64,000 bases of DNA from Hahella sp. KA22 (GTDB lineage: Bacteria > Pseudomonadota > Gammaproteobacteria > Pseudomonadales > Oleiphilaceae). Location of the stretch: NCBI RefSeq assembly GCF_004135205.1, contig NZ_CP035490.1, forward strand, positions 3,949,644-4,013,643. Reading direction: 5' to 3'. Position numbers and translations under genes: made by a program. Shown here one piece after another: positions 1-10,110 of this stretch. Within the stretch, counting starts at the first letter, position 1, and every line of letters begins with the position of its first letter. The notes beneath the pieces are model-generated. The model made no database searches, was not told where the DNA came from, and worked only from the letters and a program-made list of their open reading frames with translations.

Positions 1-389
1 ATTTGCGCTGGAGCGTATGCCGTCGCCATCAACTCGTCGCTGATATCTCCCGGGTTCCAGGCGACCGGGACAGGCGTCTCTGCGTCTTTCGCACGGATTT
101 CCTGATAGGCCAGCACCAAGGTAATCAGGTGGCGACAGGTAGTGGTGGACGGGCAGGAGCAACGCCCATGGGGAAAGGCTTCCTTCACCCCCAGTTGCGT
201 GATGACGCCGTCCGGCCATTGCGCCGCCAGATTGCCGGCGTCATCCTCCGACAAAAGTGTCTCGCCTGCAGCCAGTTCTGCACGTAGTTTTTCCAGTTCT
301 TTCTGCGCCCGCTTGACAGTTCCCCGGTTGGAATAACCTTCCAGGTCCTGCAACGTCATGCTGAGCAGATCATCACGGCGCATGGTCAT
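1..389 (-). CDS. yehQ: SWIM zinc finger protein, N-terminal part (YehQ-like)
   Basis: The minus-strand frame is open from an ATG at 389 (a second in-frame ATG lies at 383) to the window edge, so only about 129 residues are visible and the C-terminus is missing. The visible part holds a Cys-x-Cys...Cys-x-His cluster (CSCPSTTTCRHLI), the signature of a SWIM zinc-binding domain, about 75-90 residues in. SWIM domains are thought to bind DNA or proteins. It is the last visible gene of the yeh-like operon, 62 bp behind the VWA gene, in the same order as E. coli yehI-L-M-P-Q. The family and context agree; the exact biochemical role is unknown. Confidence 0.75.
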   Translation of the reverse strand, partial: MTMRRDDLLSMTLQDLEGYSNRGTVKRAQKELEKLRAELAAGETLLSEDDAGNLAAQWPDGVITQLGVKEAFPHGRCSCPSTTTCRHLITLVLAYQEIRAKDAETPVPVAWNPGDISDELMATAYAPAQ

Positions 390-451
390 TCAAAGTCACT
401 CACTCTAGGCCCCAACATCATCGATTTATCGTTTTACAGCGTCATCGGTCG

Positions 452-1567
452 TCACTCGATGACCTCGGACACCCAATTGGCCAGCTCGCCCGGCGTCATG
501 CAGCCCACTTTCGCGCCGATATTCATCATTTGCTGCGCAATGCGCTGGTCATAAACCGGATTAGCGCGCTCATCGAGCGCCGCCAGTCCCAGCACCTGCA
601 CCCCGCTTTCAACCAGATCCTGGGTGATGCTCAACAGGCGGCGAGGGTCGCCGCCCTCGCAAAAATCGGAAATCAGCACAAGAAGGGTCCTGGTCGGCTG
701 AGAAACCAGCGAAGCGCCATACTGCATGGCGTAGCCGATGTCGGTGCCACCGCCCATCTGCACTTTCATCAGAGTTTCCACCGGGTCCTGACAATGCGCG
801 GTTAAATCCACAATATTGGTGTCGAACACCACCAGATGAGTGTCCAGCGCCTGAATGCCCCAGAAAATGGATGCGGTCACCGCGGAGTAGATCACGCTGT
901 CCATCATGCTGCCGGATTGATCCACCAGGATGATGAGCCGCCATTTATCACTTTGCCGCCGAATGCGGGAATGGAAATAGGGCGTTTCGATGACCAGTCT
1001 GCCGCGCTCGCGGTCGTAGTGCTTCAGATTGCGACGAATGGTCTCCTTGGCGTCAAAGTTCTTTGCGATCTTGAGATGGCTGCGCTTTAAGCGATGAACA
1101 CGCCCCAGGAACGGGTGGCGCATCGGGCGGGCCAGTTTTTCCAGCAGTTCAGCGATCACCCGTTTCGCCATGGTTCGCGCCAGAGCGAGCACTTCCTGGT
1201 TCATCAAATGTTTGGTGTGCAGAATGGCTTTCAACAAGGTCAGACTGGGTTGCGCCCGCTTCAGCAGCTCAGGGTTCGTCACCATCTCCTGAATCTGATA
1301 GCGCTCCAGCGCGTCTTTCTCCAGGCGTTCAATGGTTTCCTTGGGGAACAGTTCGTGAATACCGTTAATCCACTCAGGAATGGTGAGAGAGGAATCATCC
1401 AGGGTTCCGCCGCGGATATTGCGATTGTCCCGGCGGTATTCCTGACCGTAGAGGTAATCCAGCAACTTATCCTGTTGGCATTGCTGCGGCGTCATGGAAG
1501 GATTCAGGTGTTCGCTGTCAGTTTCGCCGAGTATCAGACGCCACCTTAGTTGTTGTTCAGCCTTCAT
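452..1567 (-). CDS. yehP: VWA domain protein, YehP-like
   Basis: This is a 371-residue protein with a C-terminal von Willebrand factor A domain. The metal-site motif DxSxS is visible as D216-Q-S-G-S220, followed by the Thr of GGTDIG and the Asp of SDFCEGG, so the MIDAS is complete. I chose the ATG at 1567 because it has a GGAG sequence about 8 nt upstream and gives the length of E. coli YehP; an upstream ATG at 1624 lies deep inside the previous gene. The start overlaps the 3' end of the DUF5682 gene, indicating translational coupling. MoxR ATPases usually work with a VWA partner as chaperone-like remodelling pairs, so it probably pairs with the ATPase at 3893-4987. Confidence 0.85.
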   Translation of the reverse strand: MKAEQQLRWRLILGETDSEHLNPSMTPQQCQQDKLLDYLYGQEYRRDNRNIRGGTLDDSSLTIPEWINGIHELFPKETIERLEKDALERYQIQEMVTNPELLKRAQPSLTLLKAILHTKHLMNQEVLALARTMAKRVIAELLEKLARPMRHPFLGRVHRLKRSHLKIAKNFDAKETIRRNLKHYDRERGRLVIETPYFHSRIRRQSDKWRLIILVDQSGSMMDSVIYSAVTASIFWGIQALDTHLVVFDTNIVDLTAHCQDPVETLMKVQMGGGTDIGYAMQYGASLVSQPTRTLLVLISDFCEGGDPRRLLSITQDLVESGVQVLGLAALDERANPVYDQRIAQQMMNIGAKVGCMTPGELANWVSEVIE

Positions 1568-3893
1568 AGGCGGTCTCCAGATCAATGCCATAATCGCGGG
1601 CGGTGGCGAGCAGGGCGTTCTCAAACCTCATGGCGTCTTCAATATCCTTCAGTTCTGGAGTGAATGCCTCAACCTCTGTCCCTGCATGTGCAGGCGCTGC
1701 GATTCCGGGCAGATGATCCGCCAAATACAGTTTTTCCCGCGGCGTGAAGTAAGTGAACGCCAGACGCAGGCTGGGCAACGCCTGCATAAACTCATGCGCG
1801 TCATAACCCTGAACCACCTGATGAATCACATTGATCAAATCAGGATGGCGTTGCACGGTCTCTCTGGCGATGCGAAACAGGCCGACAAGAAAATCCCCCA
1901 ATTCCGATGTGGCGATCTGCCGCACAAAGGGGATGATGGTCTCGCCGGGAGTGACGCCCAACATAAAGCAGCCGCCCAAAGCCGCCCCCCGAATTTCCGG
2001 CGACTGCTCTGGCTCTTTGCATTGGCTCTGCAAGCTGTCCGCAAAGGGCTCTTTGGACCATCCTGCATCCTGCGAAAGCGCGAAATGACAGTGCAGCAGG
2101 GTGCGAATGGCCTCCACAAACTCAAACCCCTGGTCGGGACGCCCCAACGAGTCGAGTAGAAACAGCGCGCGCTCATATAAAGCGTTGCTCAGGGGACGAG
2201 TGGCGTCGACATTGTCCCACTCAAGAATATCGTCATATCGTTGCAGATAGCTCAGGTGGTTCAAGGCAGAGACGACTTCCACAAAATCACTGCAAAGGCT
2301 CGTTTGCCGCGTCAGCTCCATCGTCAGATTGCGGGTGTGGCGGGCCAGCCCGCACAGCGCGGTAAGAATGAGCAGCTCCGCCGTGTCGGCCAGACGGCCT
2401 TTGCGTCGCATCATTTCCAGCAAACGTTGATTGGCGGCCTCCTCCAGTGAGGCGCCATATCTTGAGGCTTCGATTTTTCCGGCGTCGAATTCCGGCGACC
2501 ATTGCAGCTTCCATTGCGCTTGCGCCTCCATGAGATCGTCCCGGGCGACAAAATCCGGCGAGGACAGTAGTTCAAATCCCGCAACGTTCAGGAGTTGCAG
2601 GCGTCGTAATATACGGTTGCGCTGCAGATCGCCGGCTTCGAGCAAGTTCAGCGAGACGAGGCGAGGCGTCGCTGTCGGCCATAAATCCAGTGATCGCAGG
2701 AGGGCGTCGATGTCCCTCGCCAAAGGCGGCAGGCTTGTCTCATCGTGCAAGCGTCCCTGACGACCTCCCCGGAATACCTCATGAATCACTTCGTGCATGG
2801 GGTGGTAGCCGCCGTGAGCCAGTTCGTCTTTGATGGTGGCGCTGCTTAGCCCGTCGAACAGATCCTGGCGCCAGGGCGCCGGATGGCCGCGCATTGCCGC
2901 CAGAGTCCGAACGCTGCATTCCGCAGCAATGCGGTCGGCGGTGCTGAACGTGAGTTTGCGCTGGCGTAATTGCTGCGCAATGGCGTCGACAAGCGGCTGC
3001 GTCTGGAACTCCGTGTCGTTTGAGCGCGCCAGCCAGACTTGATGATAAAACTCGGGGCCGGGCATGCCGGACTGATACCCGGTCAGCGCGTCCAGACGGG
3101 CGTAGCTGTAGGGGGTGAGGGCGGCGCCCTGTTCCCGCCAGGACGCGGTCTGCGTGGAGTCGGTAGAAACCGGGGGGAGCGTCTCCGCCTTGATCAGTTC
3201 AGACAGCGCGGAAGTGTGAAAACCTCCCGTCACCACCAGAATATCGCCTGCCATGCGTTCGCTTGCGTCTCGAATCCGCTCCGCCATATAGCGCTCCCGG
3301 GCCTGATTGACCGGGTCGGGAGGGAGTCCCCGTTGCGCCCGGTCTTCGTCTTCAAAGGTCCGAATCGCCAGGCAAAAGGCGGCGACTTTCTGTTGCAGCT
3401 CGACGGGAGATGCTGGATCGATTTCAAACAGCTCATCCCAGGCGGCGTCAAAGTCTTCCACTTTCAGGGTCTGACATAGGGTCTGAATGTATCGACTGCG
3501 CCTTAATTCGCCATCGGCGTAGCGATGCTCCTGGTCCTGAACGTCCTCGTCGGCGCTTTGCAGTCGCAATGCGCAGATCTCCGGCCAGGGCAAATCAATG
3601 AACGCGATCTCGCACTTGAGATCTTTCGCCGCCTGTAGCGCGCGCCACTCAGGGCTGTATTCACAGAAGGGATGGTAGGCGCCGGCCCGGTGGTCGTCAC
3701 TGGCGACATAGGTGTAGATCGCCAACGGCAACTGGTGGCTGAGGAACAGCTCCTCCCGTTGCGGGTTATATTCGCTGGGGCCTTCGATCAGGATGGCCTG
3801 CGGCCGCAGCGCCATCGCATACTCATACACCGCGCGGGCGCAGGCCGGACTGTGATGACGAACCGGGAAAAAATGAATACGGTCAGAATGCAT
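1557..3893 (-). CDS. yehM: DUF5682 family protein, YehM-like
   Basis: A 778-residue protein without signal peptide or membrane segments. The N-terminus carries HFFPVRHHSPACARA followed by ILIEGPSEYN, and near residue 215 there is VVTGGFHTSAL. These His/Glu-containing motifs resemble those of the TIKI/TraB/EreA-like group of putative metal-dependent enzymes; that link is my inference. The rest is helical and unassigned. Its ATG overlaps the stop of the ATPase gene by one base (TGATG), and its own stop lies inside the VWA gene, so the three genes are translationally coupled. Function is unknown, also in the E. coli homologue YehM of similar length. Confidence 0.8.
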   Translation of the reverse strand: MHSDRIHFFPVRHHSPACARAVYEYAMALRPQAILIEGPSEYNPQREELFLSHQLPLAIYTYVASDDHRAGAYHPFCEYSPEWRALQAAKDLKCEIAFIDLPWPEICALRLQSADEDVQDQEHRYADGELRRSRYIQTLCQTLKVEDFDAAWDELFEIDPASPVELQQKVAAFCLAIRTFEDEDRAQRGLPPDPVNQARERYMAERIRDASERMAGDILVVTGGFHTSALSELIKAETLPPVSTDSTQTASWREQGAALTPYSYARLDALTGYQSGMPGPEFYHQVWLARSNDTEFQTQPLVDAIAQQLRQRKLTFSTADRIAAECSVRTLAAMRGHPAPWRQDLFDGLSSATIKDELAHGGYHPMHEVIHEVFRGGRQGRLHDETSLPPLARDIDALLRSLDLWPTATPRLVSLNLLEAGDLQRNRILRRLQLLNVAGFELLSSPDFVARDDLMEAQAQWKLQWSPEFDAGKIEASRYGASLEEAANQRLLEMMRRKGRLADTAELLILTALCGLARHTRNLTMELTRQTSLCSDFVEVVSALNHLSYLQRYDDILEWDNVDATRPLSNALYERALFLLDSLGRPDQGFEFVEAIRTLLHCHFALSQDAGWSKEPFADSLQSQCKEPEQSPEIRGAALGGCFMLGVTPGETIIPFVRQIATSELGDFLVGLFRIARETVQRHPDLINVIHQVVQGYDAHEFMQALPSLRLAFTYFTPREKLYLADHLPGIAAPAHAGTEVEAFTPELKDIEDAMRFENALLATARDYGIDLETAYEG

Positions 3894-4987
3894 CAGTGGT
3901 CACTTAGCGCCTGTTTCGCATTGGCGAATTCAGTCCAGGCGGAGCCTTTGCGCTTGCCCGCCACATGATGCAAGTAGTGTCGTATTTTTTTCAGGTCTTC
4001 ACTGGAGTCCTTGGCGGCGGTGGAGCCCAGCGCAGAAACCAGATGCTCGGCGGTGACTGCGCCCTGGTTGTAGTAATACCCCTGCACGCACGCGGCGAAG
4101 GCCACGGAGACGGACTCCGCCGTACTCATGACGGAGTTGAGCGGCTCCAGGGCGCCGCCGCCGATGACTTTGGCGTTGCGTAATTCATGAAATACCGTCA
4201 CCAGCACCTCGGCTTTATCGACCGGTAAGGTCATCGGGATGCCGGCGTGTCGCAGCAAGGCGTCCGTTTCTCTCGCGACTAACGCCATTTCTTCCTCGAT
4301 ATTGGCGATGGGCTGCACCGTTTCAAAATTGAGGCGGCGTTTCAGCGCCGCGCTCATTTCATTGACGCCTTTGTCGAGGGTGTTGGCGGTTGCTATCAGG
4401 TTGAACCCCTGCCGCGCAAATACGGCGCTGGCGCCTTGCTCCAGCTCGGGAATGTGCAGCACCCGATCGCTCAAAATGGAGAGCAGGGTGTCCTGAATTT
4501 CCAGGGGACAGCGGGTGATTTCTTCAAATCGCACCAGCTTGCCCTGTTGCATGCCTTGATAGACCGGCGCCGGGACCAGGGACTCAGGCCCCGGTCCTTT
4601 CTCCAATAACAGAGCGTAGTTCCAAGTATATTTGATCTGGTCTTCGGTCGTGCCCGCCGATCCCTGAATCGTTAACCCGGAGTCGCCCGAAATCGCCGCG
4701 GCGAGCAGTTCGCTCAAATAACTTTTGGCGGAGCCCGGCGGTCCGATCAACATCAGGCCGCGATTAGTCGCCAGAGTGGCCACGCAACGTTCTATGAAGC
4801 GCCGTCTCCCCACAAATTTAGGACTGATATTCTGGCGGCTGTCGCCCAATATAAAGTCAATGACCGCCAGCGGGGAAAGATTCCAGCCCGGCGGTTTGAC
4901 GCTTGCACGGTCTTTGGCGGCCAGTTGCTCCAACTCTTCGGCGTAGCGTTGCTCCGCCGGCGGGCGCTGAAGGGCTAAATCACTCAT
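3893..4987 (-). CDS. yehL: MoxR-family AAA+ ATPase, YehL-like
   Basis: A 364-residue AAA+ ATPase. Walker A is GPPGSAKS with Lys88; the Walker B region reads [15 protein letters not shown], with Glu-Glu where most AAA proteins have Asp-Glu; sensor 1 is LIATANT. The order and size match the MoxR group that includes E. coli YehL. MoxR ATPases remodel or mature partner complexes with a VWA protein, here most likely the product of 452-1567. ATGA-type overlaps link it to the genes on both sides, so all are made from one message. Confidence 0.9.
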   Translation of the reverse strand: MSDLALQRPPAEQRYAEELEQLAAKDRASVKPPGWNLSPLAVIDFILGDSRQNISPKFVGRRRFIERCVATLATNRGLMLIGPPGSAKSYLSELLAAAISGDSGLTIQGSAGTTEDQIKYTWNYALLLEKGPGPESLVPAPVYQGMQQGKLVRFEEITRCPLEIQDTLLSILSDRVLHIPELEQGASAVFARQGFNLIATANTLDKGVNEMSAALKRRLNFETVQPIANIEEEMALVARETDALLRHAGIPMTLPVDKAEVLVTVFHELRNAKVIGGGALEPLNSVMSTAESVSVAFAACVQGYYYNQGAVTAEHLVSALGSTAAKDSSEDLKKIRHYLHHVAGKRKGSAWTEFANAKQALSDH

Positions 4988-7900
4988 TGTTCGGCCTTCG
5001 CTGCAAGTTGATTCAGATCCTTGATCACTTCACTGATCACCAAGGGGTCCACTTGTTTCAGCGGCAGTATTTTATCTTTTTGATCCCAGCCATAACCGGA
5101 GGGCTGGCGCATGCCCTGCACGAAGACAATCTCGGTGGTCTCCAGCGTTTCATCCGCTTCGATATACCCCATGCCGACGACGCCGTCATAGTTGACGACG
5201 GCGGTGACATTGGCGGCGGCGAACTGCTTGGAGTGCTCGTCGAACCCACCTGCGTCCATGGCCTCGCCCCGGGCCCAGCCTTGTTTTTCCAGACCGAAGA
5301 CCAGCGTAGGGGCCGGCAGCTTCATCTTTTCAAAACGGGACATGGATTGCTGCTCCAGCTCTTCCTCACTCAGGGCGAACACCGGCCGGCTGAGCTGTTG
5401 AAATGGAGGAAGGAGTTCATAATCGCTGAACATTTCGCCCCAGGCGTTTTTGTCCTCTTCCGTCAGATGCAGAGGGTGGACGAGCCCGACTTCATCAAAT
5501 TCGTCCAACGCCATCGGGTCGTCATTGACGTCAGCAAAATCCTGTTCGTCCGTTAAACGAAACGTCCCGGCCAGCTTGCCGTTTTGATATCCACCCCAAA
5601 GCAGCAGCCTCGCCAGGTGCGTCATTAATGGATGACGGGCGATTAGAGTATTGAAGTCTTCCGCCTTCCAGCGACGTCCCACTACCATAGCCTGCTCCAG
5701 CCGCTCCGCCTGAATCTTGGCCATATCGCGAATCTGCTTCTTCACCAGCTTCCACTCTTGCAAGGAGTCGTTGGCCAGCTCCGCGTCATCCTTGGCGGAA
5801 GGCTTGGGCGGGTTATCACGCAGCTTGCCGCTGTCGTCCTTCAGTTTCGGTTTCAAGTCGGAGCCCAATACGAAGTGAAACTGGCGGGGGCCATAGTCAA
5901 ACACCCTGCGGCCTTTTTCATCCAGCCCGCAGTCCGGGATCACCATGTCTTCAAGTTCCGCCTTGGTCAGCCCTTTTTCGGCGGCGATTTGCTCCATGTA
6001 CTCCTGCGCTTTGGACTTAACGCCTTTGAACTTCACCTTCTGGGAAATGCCGCTGAGTTGCATCAAGGCGGTTTTAGAGCCGATCAAGCGCAACACTTCC
6101 AGGCCGGACACCGCGCGCTGGTGCTGGGATTCGCCGGGCCATTTTCTAATCATCGGCGTCAGTTTCATGACCGATTCGTCGCCGCCCAGGTAACCCATCG
6201 CCATCATGGCCCATTTCTCTTTCGAGGGCGCGCCCTCCGACAACCAGGCTTCAAACAGGGCCCAGACGAACGCGTCAAGGCAGCCGCCGTCTGTTTGTTC
6301 TTTAAGTTGCTGGAAAAAAGGCGCCTGCTGGCTGTCCGCCGTTTTCAGGGTCAGGAGCAGCGCCGCCACATGCTGGGCGTTGAGAGCACGGCCTCCCATG
6401 ATAATGGACGGCAGGTCGTTGGCGTCGATCCAATCCACTGGCTTCGCCTTTGCTTTCGGGGTGAGCCCCGCTTGTAACCAGTCTGGCGTTTCTGCGTCGG
6501 TCAGCGGGTTATCAGCGGGGTCCTCATAATTCAGCACGTCTTCAATCGTCTGCGCGATAGCCGGCTGATGCGCCGCCGCCTGCCGCATGAGTTCCCCATA
6601 GCCTTTGCGCTTCATCAAACGCAGTGCGGCCACGGCTTCCCGGCGCAGCGCCCCTGAATGATGATTGGCGATGCAGTCCGCCAACCCGGTCACCGCCGCC
6701 TGCGGATGTTCATCCAGCCAGTTTTTCGCCATTTTCGGCGCTTTTGACGACTTGGTCAGGGCCAGCATGACCGGAGCGACTTGCGCTGCGTTGACGGCGA
6801 TCAACGCGGACATCTGGTTTTCCGCCTGATCCCGGTTGGACTCCTGTTTCAGCGACTCTTCGATGTAATCCAAGTGCTCAAGCCCGGTATGCGCCAGCCA
6901 GGCGCGAATGTAATCAGGGTTGGACAGGCGTAACTTCAGGCGCCGGAAATGGTGACTGACCCGCTCAGGGTCCTGTAAACCGAAAATGACTTCCTGGGGT
7001 TTGTGGTAATGGTCGTGCCAGCCATCGCCGCTATACAGCTTGTCGTCCCAGGACTCCACCACGCTCGTCAACAGGTCGGACAGACCCAGCACGGCGGCCA
7101 GAACAAAGTAGTTGGTGGTTTTGTAGAAATCCGACACTGGCCAGTTCGCTACACTGACATGCGCCTTCGCGGCCTCTTGCAGTCGCTGAATTGCAGGCGC
7201 GGACAACAAAGGAAGCACATGTTGCAGGCCGCGAACCCGCTCCCATTGAAGGTCCGAGCCGTGATAACGGGCATCTTTTTCCGTAAGAATCAGGTCCAGA
7301 AATTCTTGTTCAGATAGCAGGTTGAACGCAGGAATCATCAGCCAGGGCGTGTTGAGCGTTTCACTGTAGAGCACCTGTTTATAGTCCACCGGCTGAGTGA
7401 AATCCCACTCTTTCAGGTGCTTTTTACGTTCAGCAACCGTCCGGCGATTGTTTGCCATGGCGACGAGCCAGAACGTGGCTTCCTCTTTGCTCATGCGCAA
7501 CGGAATTTCCGCCGTTCGCCAATCAAAGTCGCCCCAGTAGCTGGACTTATCGATGCGAATATTAGAGAAGGTTTTCATCAAATGCGCCATGTCAAAGGGG
7601 CGTGGCGAGGGGGGCTCGGCGTCTTCCAGCGGTCGCCAGGCAACCCAGCGCCAGTCAACAGGAAGCAGCCCCAGAGAAACGGGCTCATCCGCATAAGCGG
7701 CGATAGGTCTGGCGTCCGTGGCGACAGGCGCCGCCTCGGACGCTTCTGAAGTCGCTTTCTTCTGCGAGGGCGTCTTTGCTTTGGGGGACTCGGTTACTGC
7801 CTGAGCGGGAAGGGCGCCTGTCGCCGCGCCGTCCTCGACATACCCTTTTTTCAGTTTGGCGGCGATCTGTTTGTCGTGCTCAGTCTTTGCTTTGGCTTCT

Positions 7901-8031
7901 GAATCAAATGCCTTGGTTTTTAACTGTCCATCCGTACCGGCTCTGCCATAACGGACAGTGTACTGATTTCCCTGTAAGTCTATTTCCCAGAACTTATCCG
8001 AAGCGCCGTCTTTTAATGTCAGCCTACGCAC
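4984..8031 (-). CDS. yehI: WGR domain and DUF4132 protein, YehI-like
   Basis: A 1015-residue cytoplasmic protein. The first 70 residues form a WGR domain ([11 protein letters not shown]), a module found in PARP-like and other nucleic-acid-linked proteins. A low-complexity Lys/Ala/Glu-rich linker follows at about residues 75-115. The large middle is alpha-helical and repeat-like, and the last 250 residues (from about [17 protein letters not shown]) correspond to DUF4132. The E. coli homologue YehI has the same domain arrangement. It is the first gene of the operon, so the promoter should lie in the 296 bp between it and the divergent chaperone gene; I see no convincing -10/-35 pair there. Function unknown. 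Confidence 0.85.
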   Translation of the reverse strand: MRRLTLKDGASDKFWEIDLQGNQYTVRYGRAGTDGQLKTKAFDSEAKAKTEHDKQIAAKLKKGYVEDGAATGALPAQAVTESPKAKTPSQKKATSEASEAAPVATDARPIAAYADEPVSLGLLPVDWRWVAWRPLEDAEPPSPRPFDMAHLMKTFSNIRIDKSSYWGDFDWRTAEIPLRMSKEEATFWLVAMANNRRTVAERKKHLKEWDFTQPVDYKQVLYSETLNTPWLMIPAFNLLSEQEFLDLILTEKDARYHGSDLQWERVRGLQHVLPLLSAPAIQRLQEAAKAHVSVANWPVSDFYKTTNYFVLAAVLGLSDLLTSVVESWDDKLYSGDGWHDHYHKPQEVIFGLQDPERVSHHFRRLKLRLSNPDYIRAWLAHTGLEHLDYIEESLKQESNRDQAENQMSALIAVNAAQVAPVMLALTKSSKAPKMAKNWLDEHPQAAVTGLADCIANHHSGALRREAVAALRLMKRKGYGELMRQAAAHQPAIAQTIEDVLNYEDPADNPLTDAETPDWLQAGLTPKAKAKPVDWIDANDLPSIIMGGRALNAQHVAALLLTLKTADSQQAPFFQQLKEQTDGGCLDAFVWALFEAWLSEGAPSKEKWAMMAMGYLGGDESVMKLTPMIRKWPGESQHQRAVSGLEVLRLIGSKTALMQLSGISQKVKFKGVKSKAQEYMEQIAAEKGLTKAELEDMVIPDCGLDEKGRRVFDYGPRQFHFVLGSDLKPKLKDDSGKLRDNPPKPSAKDDAELANDSLQEWKLVKKQIRDMAKIQAERLEQAMVVGRRWKAEDFNTLIARHPLMTHLARLLLWGGYQNGKLAGTFRLTDEQDFADVNDDPMALDEFDEVGLVHPLHLTEEDKNAWGEMFSDYELLPPFQQLSRPVFALSEEELEQQSMSRFEKMKLPAPTLVFGLEKQGWARGEAMDAGGFDEHSKQFAAANVTAVVNYDGVVGMGYIEADETLETTEIVFVQGMRQPSGYGWDQKDKILPLKQVDPLVISEVIKDLNQLAAKAEQ

Positions 8032-8327
8032 GCGCGTCCCCCTGAATCTTATAAGTGAACAATGAAATCAATAAAGTAAAAGCCGCACTCTAGCCGACTG
8101 CACGTCGAGATAAAACCAAAAAACGCAACATTAATTCCTGAAAAGCCGGACACACAATCGGGCGCCGTAAACAGGCGTCAAAGTCGCGGTAATGGCGAGG
8201 CGGTCATATATGAAATCCCAAACCCAAAATAGACCGGTCGATAGATAACCCAGTCTCTTGTCTCTCCCTATTCTGTGATCTGTAACGACACCTTTTGTAC
8301 TTAAAAATCAGTATGTGGAGCACAAAC

Positions 8328-8822
8328 GTGAACGGTAGAGAAAAGTTATCCCTCGTGCTGACGGAACTCGGCAGTTCCATTGGACTGCCTGACTTTCATC
8401 TTAAGGATGAACCGCCCGCCCAGCTTGTCTTTGACGACAATATCGTTGTCAATTTTGAGCTCTGCCCGAATGAAATGTTTTTGATTATCTACAGCAGTCT
8501 CGGTGAGGTCGTCGACGCTTCCAGCCACTCACTTGAGTCCCTTAACGCCAGATACAAGCTGCTATTGGCGGCCAATCTGTTCTGGCGAAAAACAGGCGGG
8601 GCCACGGTGGGGCTGAGCGACGACGGCCACGCCATCATGAGCTACCAGCATCCCGTCGACGGCTTGGACGCCCGCGCGCTGGAGTCGCTGCTGGTCGCTT
8701 TTGTGGACTGCGCGGAGTCGCTGAAGCGCTCTTTACAGGACTCAGTCGAACAGACTGAGGAACTGCCTGATCCTCACCAAATATCCTCCACCCAATCCAC
8801 TGATTACTTGGTTAAAGTTTAA
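8328..8822 (+). CDS. Type III secretion chaperone, CesT/Tir class I
   Basis: I place the start at the GTG at 8328, because TGGAG at 8316-8320 sits 7 nt upstream, whereas the in-frame ATG at 8313 and TTG at 8295 have no ribosome site. The product is 164 residues, acidic and soluble. It shows the class I chaperone pattern: an N-terminal helix (LSLVLTELGSSIGLPDF), strands with LVFDDNIVVNFE, then LLAANLFW and a C-terminal helix LESLLVAFVDCAESLKRSL. Such proteins dimerise and bind the N-terminal region of one effector to keep it secretable. The gene ends 18 bp before the probable effector at 8841. No secretion apparatus genes are in the window. Confidence 0.8.
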   Translation: MNGREKLSLVLTELGSSIGLPDFHLKDEPPAQLVFDDNIVVNFELCPNEMFLIIYSSLGEVVDASSHSLESLNARYKLLLAANLFWRKTGGATVGLSDDGHAIMSYQHPVDGLDARALESLLVAFVDCAESLKRSLQDSVEQTEELPDPHQISSTQSTDYLVKV

Positions 8823-8840
8823 AACACAGGAGCTCATCTC

Positions 8841-9992
8841 ATGCCCAATCCAATTACTCTTTCAAGCTTTGTGACCGCCGCCCGTCAGAACGAAGGAAGA
8901 CTGGTGGTTAACAACGATAATACTGTGACCGCTCCAGGAAATCTGGGCGCCCGCCATGTCACGTCCGCCAGCGCAGAGAAGAAGATAAATAGTGACAACC
9001 AAAACGCTAATAACGAATTTGCAAAAGTAATGCGGCAAGCCTTTGGAGAAAGAATTGCGGGACAGGCCATAGGGACCGCTCTCCAGGACAGAACGCAAGC
9101 CTTGACCGGCAGAACGGTTTTAGAGGTCTTTCAGCACGCCAGACAGCTGCAAGACGACAGGGGGCTCTTAGGGAATATGTATGCGACTCTGATGGACAGG
9201 ATTGGCCTGGCGCCGAGCAGAAGTCATATCAGGGAAACCTGGCATAACTTAAAACCCCATGTGAACGTTGAACAAAGGGGGCGCGGCGAAAGCAACGCTA
9301 CTGTCGACTCTCTTGACCTGCATGACATACATTCTTTTGCGACCTTTGTCCCTAAAGGCGTATCAGAAGCGGCGGCGATGGAGTTTCTGATGACCCATGC
9401 CGACGGCAAACAGCTGATGGCGAACATTGCCCGCAATACCGCCGATTGGGATGACTCAACCGCCGAGAAGAAAGCCAGCAATAACCAGACTCGGCTTAAT
9501 ATCGCCCTGCAACAGGTCATGTCGGGAGAAAGGCTCCCCACGCGTTTGCAGCTCAATGTGGGCGATGAATTGGTCAAGATTACCAAACGTGGAGAGTCGC
9601 CCAGCGCCTACTCACCGTACTTCACCACCCGGGCTGCGCTGGAACAGGCTATCCGTACGGTGGACAAGGCGGACCCGAACCGCTCCATCGCCGCTGTTTT
9701 CGGGTTGCCCCTTGGAAGCACGGATGCTAAAGACGTGTATGACGTTCATGTGATAAGAGTGACTCAAGCAACGACGGTTCTCACCTCCACCGTTGCGCCG
9801 ACTGAGGAGCTGGGCGGCCACGTGAAGACGCCGGGAGGCGCCATGCAGATTCTAATGAGCCGGGCGGATGCTGAAAACGTGACGACCACCATTAAGGAAA
9901 GAGCGGACACCAGCGGCGTAGGAGCTAGCGTAGTACGCACTGTCGGCGACTTGCTTAAAGCCGCTCAAACCCAGCTGGGTTTCGGGTCCTGA
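8841..9992 (+). CDS. Putative type III secreted effector
   Basis: A 383-residue protein with no signal peptide or membrane segment. CAGGAG lies 8 nt before the ATG and the gene directly follows a class I chaperone, the usual arrangement for an effector and its partner. The first ~110 residues are rich in Ser, Asn and Thr and end in the helix LTGRTVLEVFQHARQL, plausible secretion-signal and chaperone-binding regions. The C-terminal ~140 residues hold AYSPYFTTRAALEQ and, further on, TSTVAPTEELGG...GGAMQILM, a layout that recalls ADP-ribosyltransferase-like toxin domains; this is weak pattern matching. Catalytic activity and host target are unknown. Confidence 0.6.
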   Translation: MPNPITLSSFVTAARQNEGRLVVNNDNTVTAPGNLGARHVTSASAEKKINSDNQNANNEFAKVMRQAFGERIAGQAIGTALQDRTQALTGRTVLEVFQHARQLQDDRGLLGNMYATLMDRIGLAPSRSHIRETWHNLKPHVNVEQRGRGESNATVDSLDLHDIHSFATFVPKGVSEAAAMEFLMTHADGKQLMANIARNTADWDDSTAEKKASNNQTRLNIALQQVMSGERLPTRLQLNVGDELVKITKRGESPSAYSPYFTTRAALEQAIRTVDKADPNRSIAAVFGLPLGSTDAKDVYDVHVIRVTQATTVLTSTVAPTEELGGHVKTPGGAMQILMSRADAENVTTTIKERADTSGVGASVVRTVGDLLKAAQTQLGFGS

Positions 9993-10032
9993 TGACAGGA
10001 TAACAAGCCAGTCTGAGACGCTGATACAAATG

Positions 10033-10062
10033 ACCACTCTTTCCCTATGCAGGGAGAGTGGT
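10033..10062 (+). terminator. Hairpin behind effector gene
   Basis: ACCACTCT-TTCCCT and AGGGAGAGTGGT form a 12-bp stem with a 2-nt bulge, 40 bp after the effector stop. The following bases (TAAATTAC) are only weakly T-rich, so it is a probable but not classical intrinsic terminator. Confidence 0.45.
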
Positions 10063-10110
10063 TAAATTACGAGGCGGTAAGCATTTCAAAGAGGAAACCA
10101 GGTTAAGTTC

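Noticed and set aside
5758-6477. Open frame of about 239 codons on the plus strand
   Set aside because: It is antisense to the YehI-like gene, whose family assignment is clear; the plus-strand product is His/Gln-rich shadow sequence.
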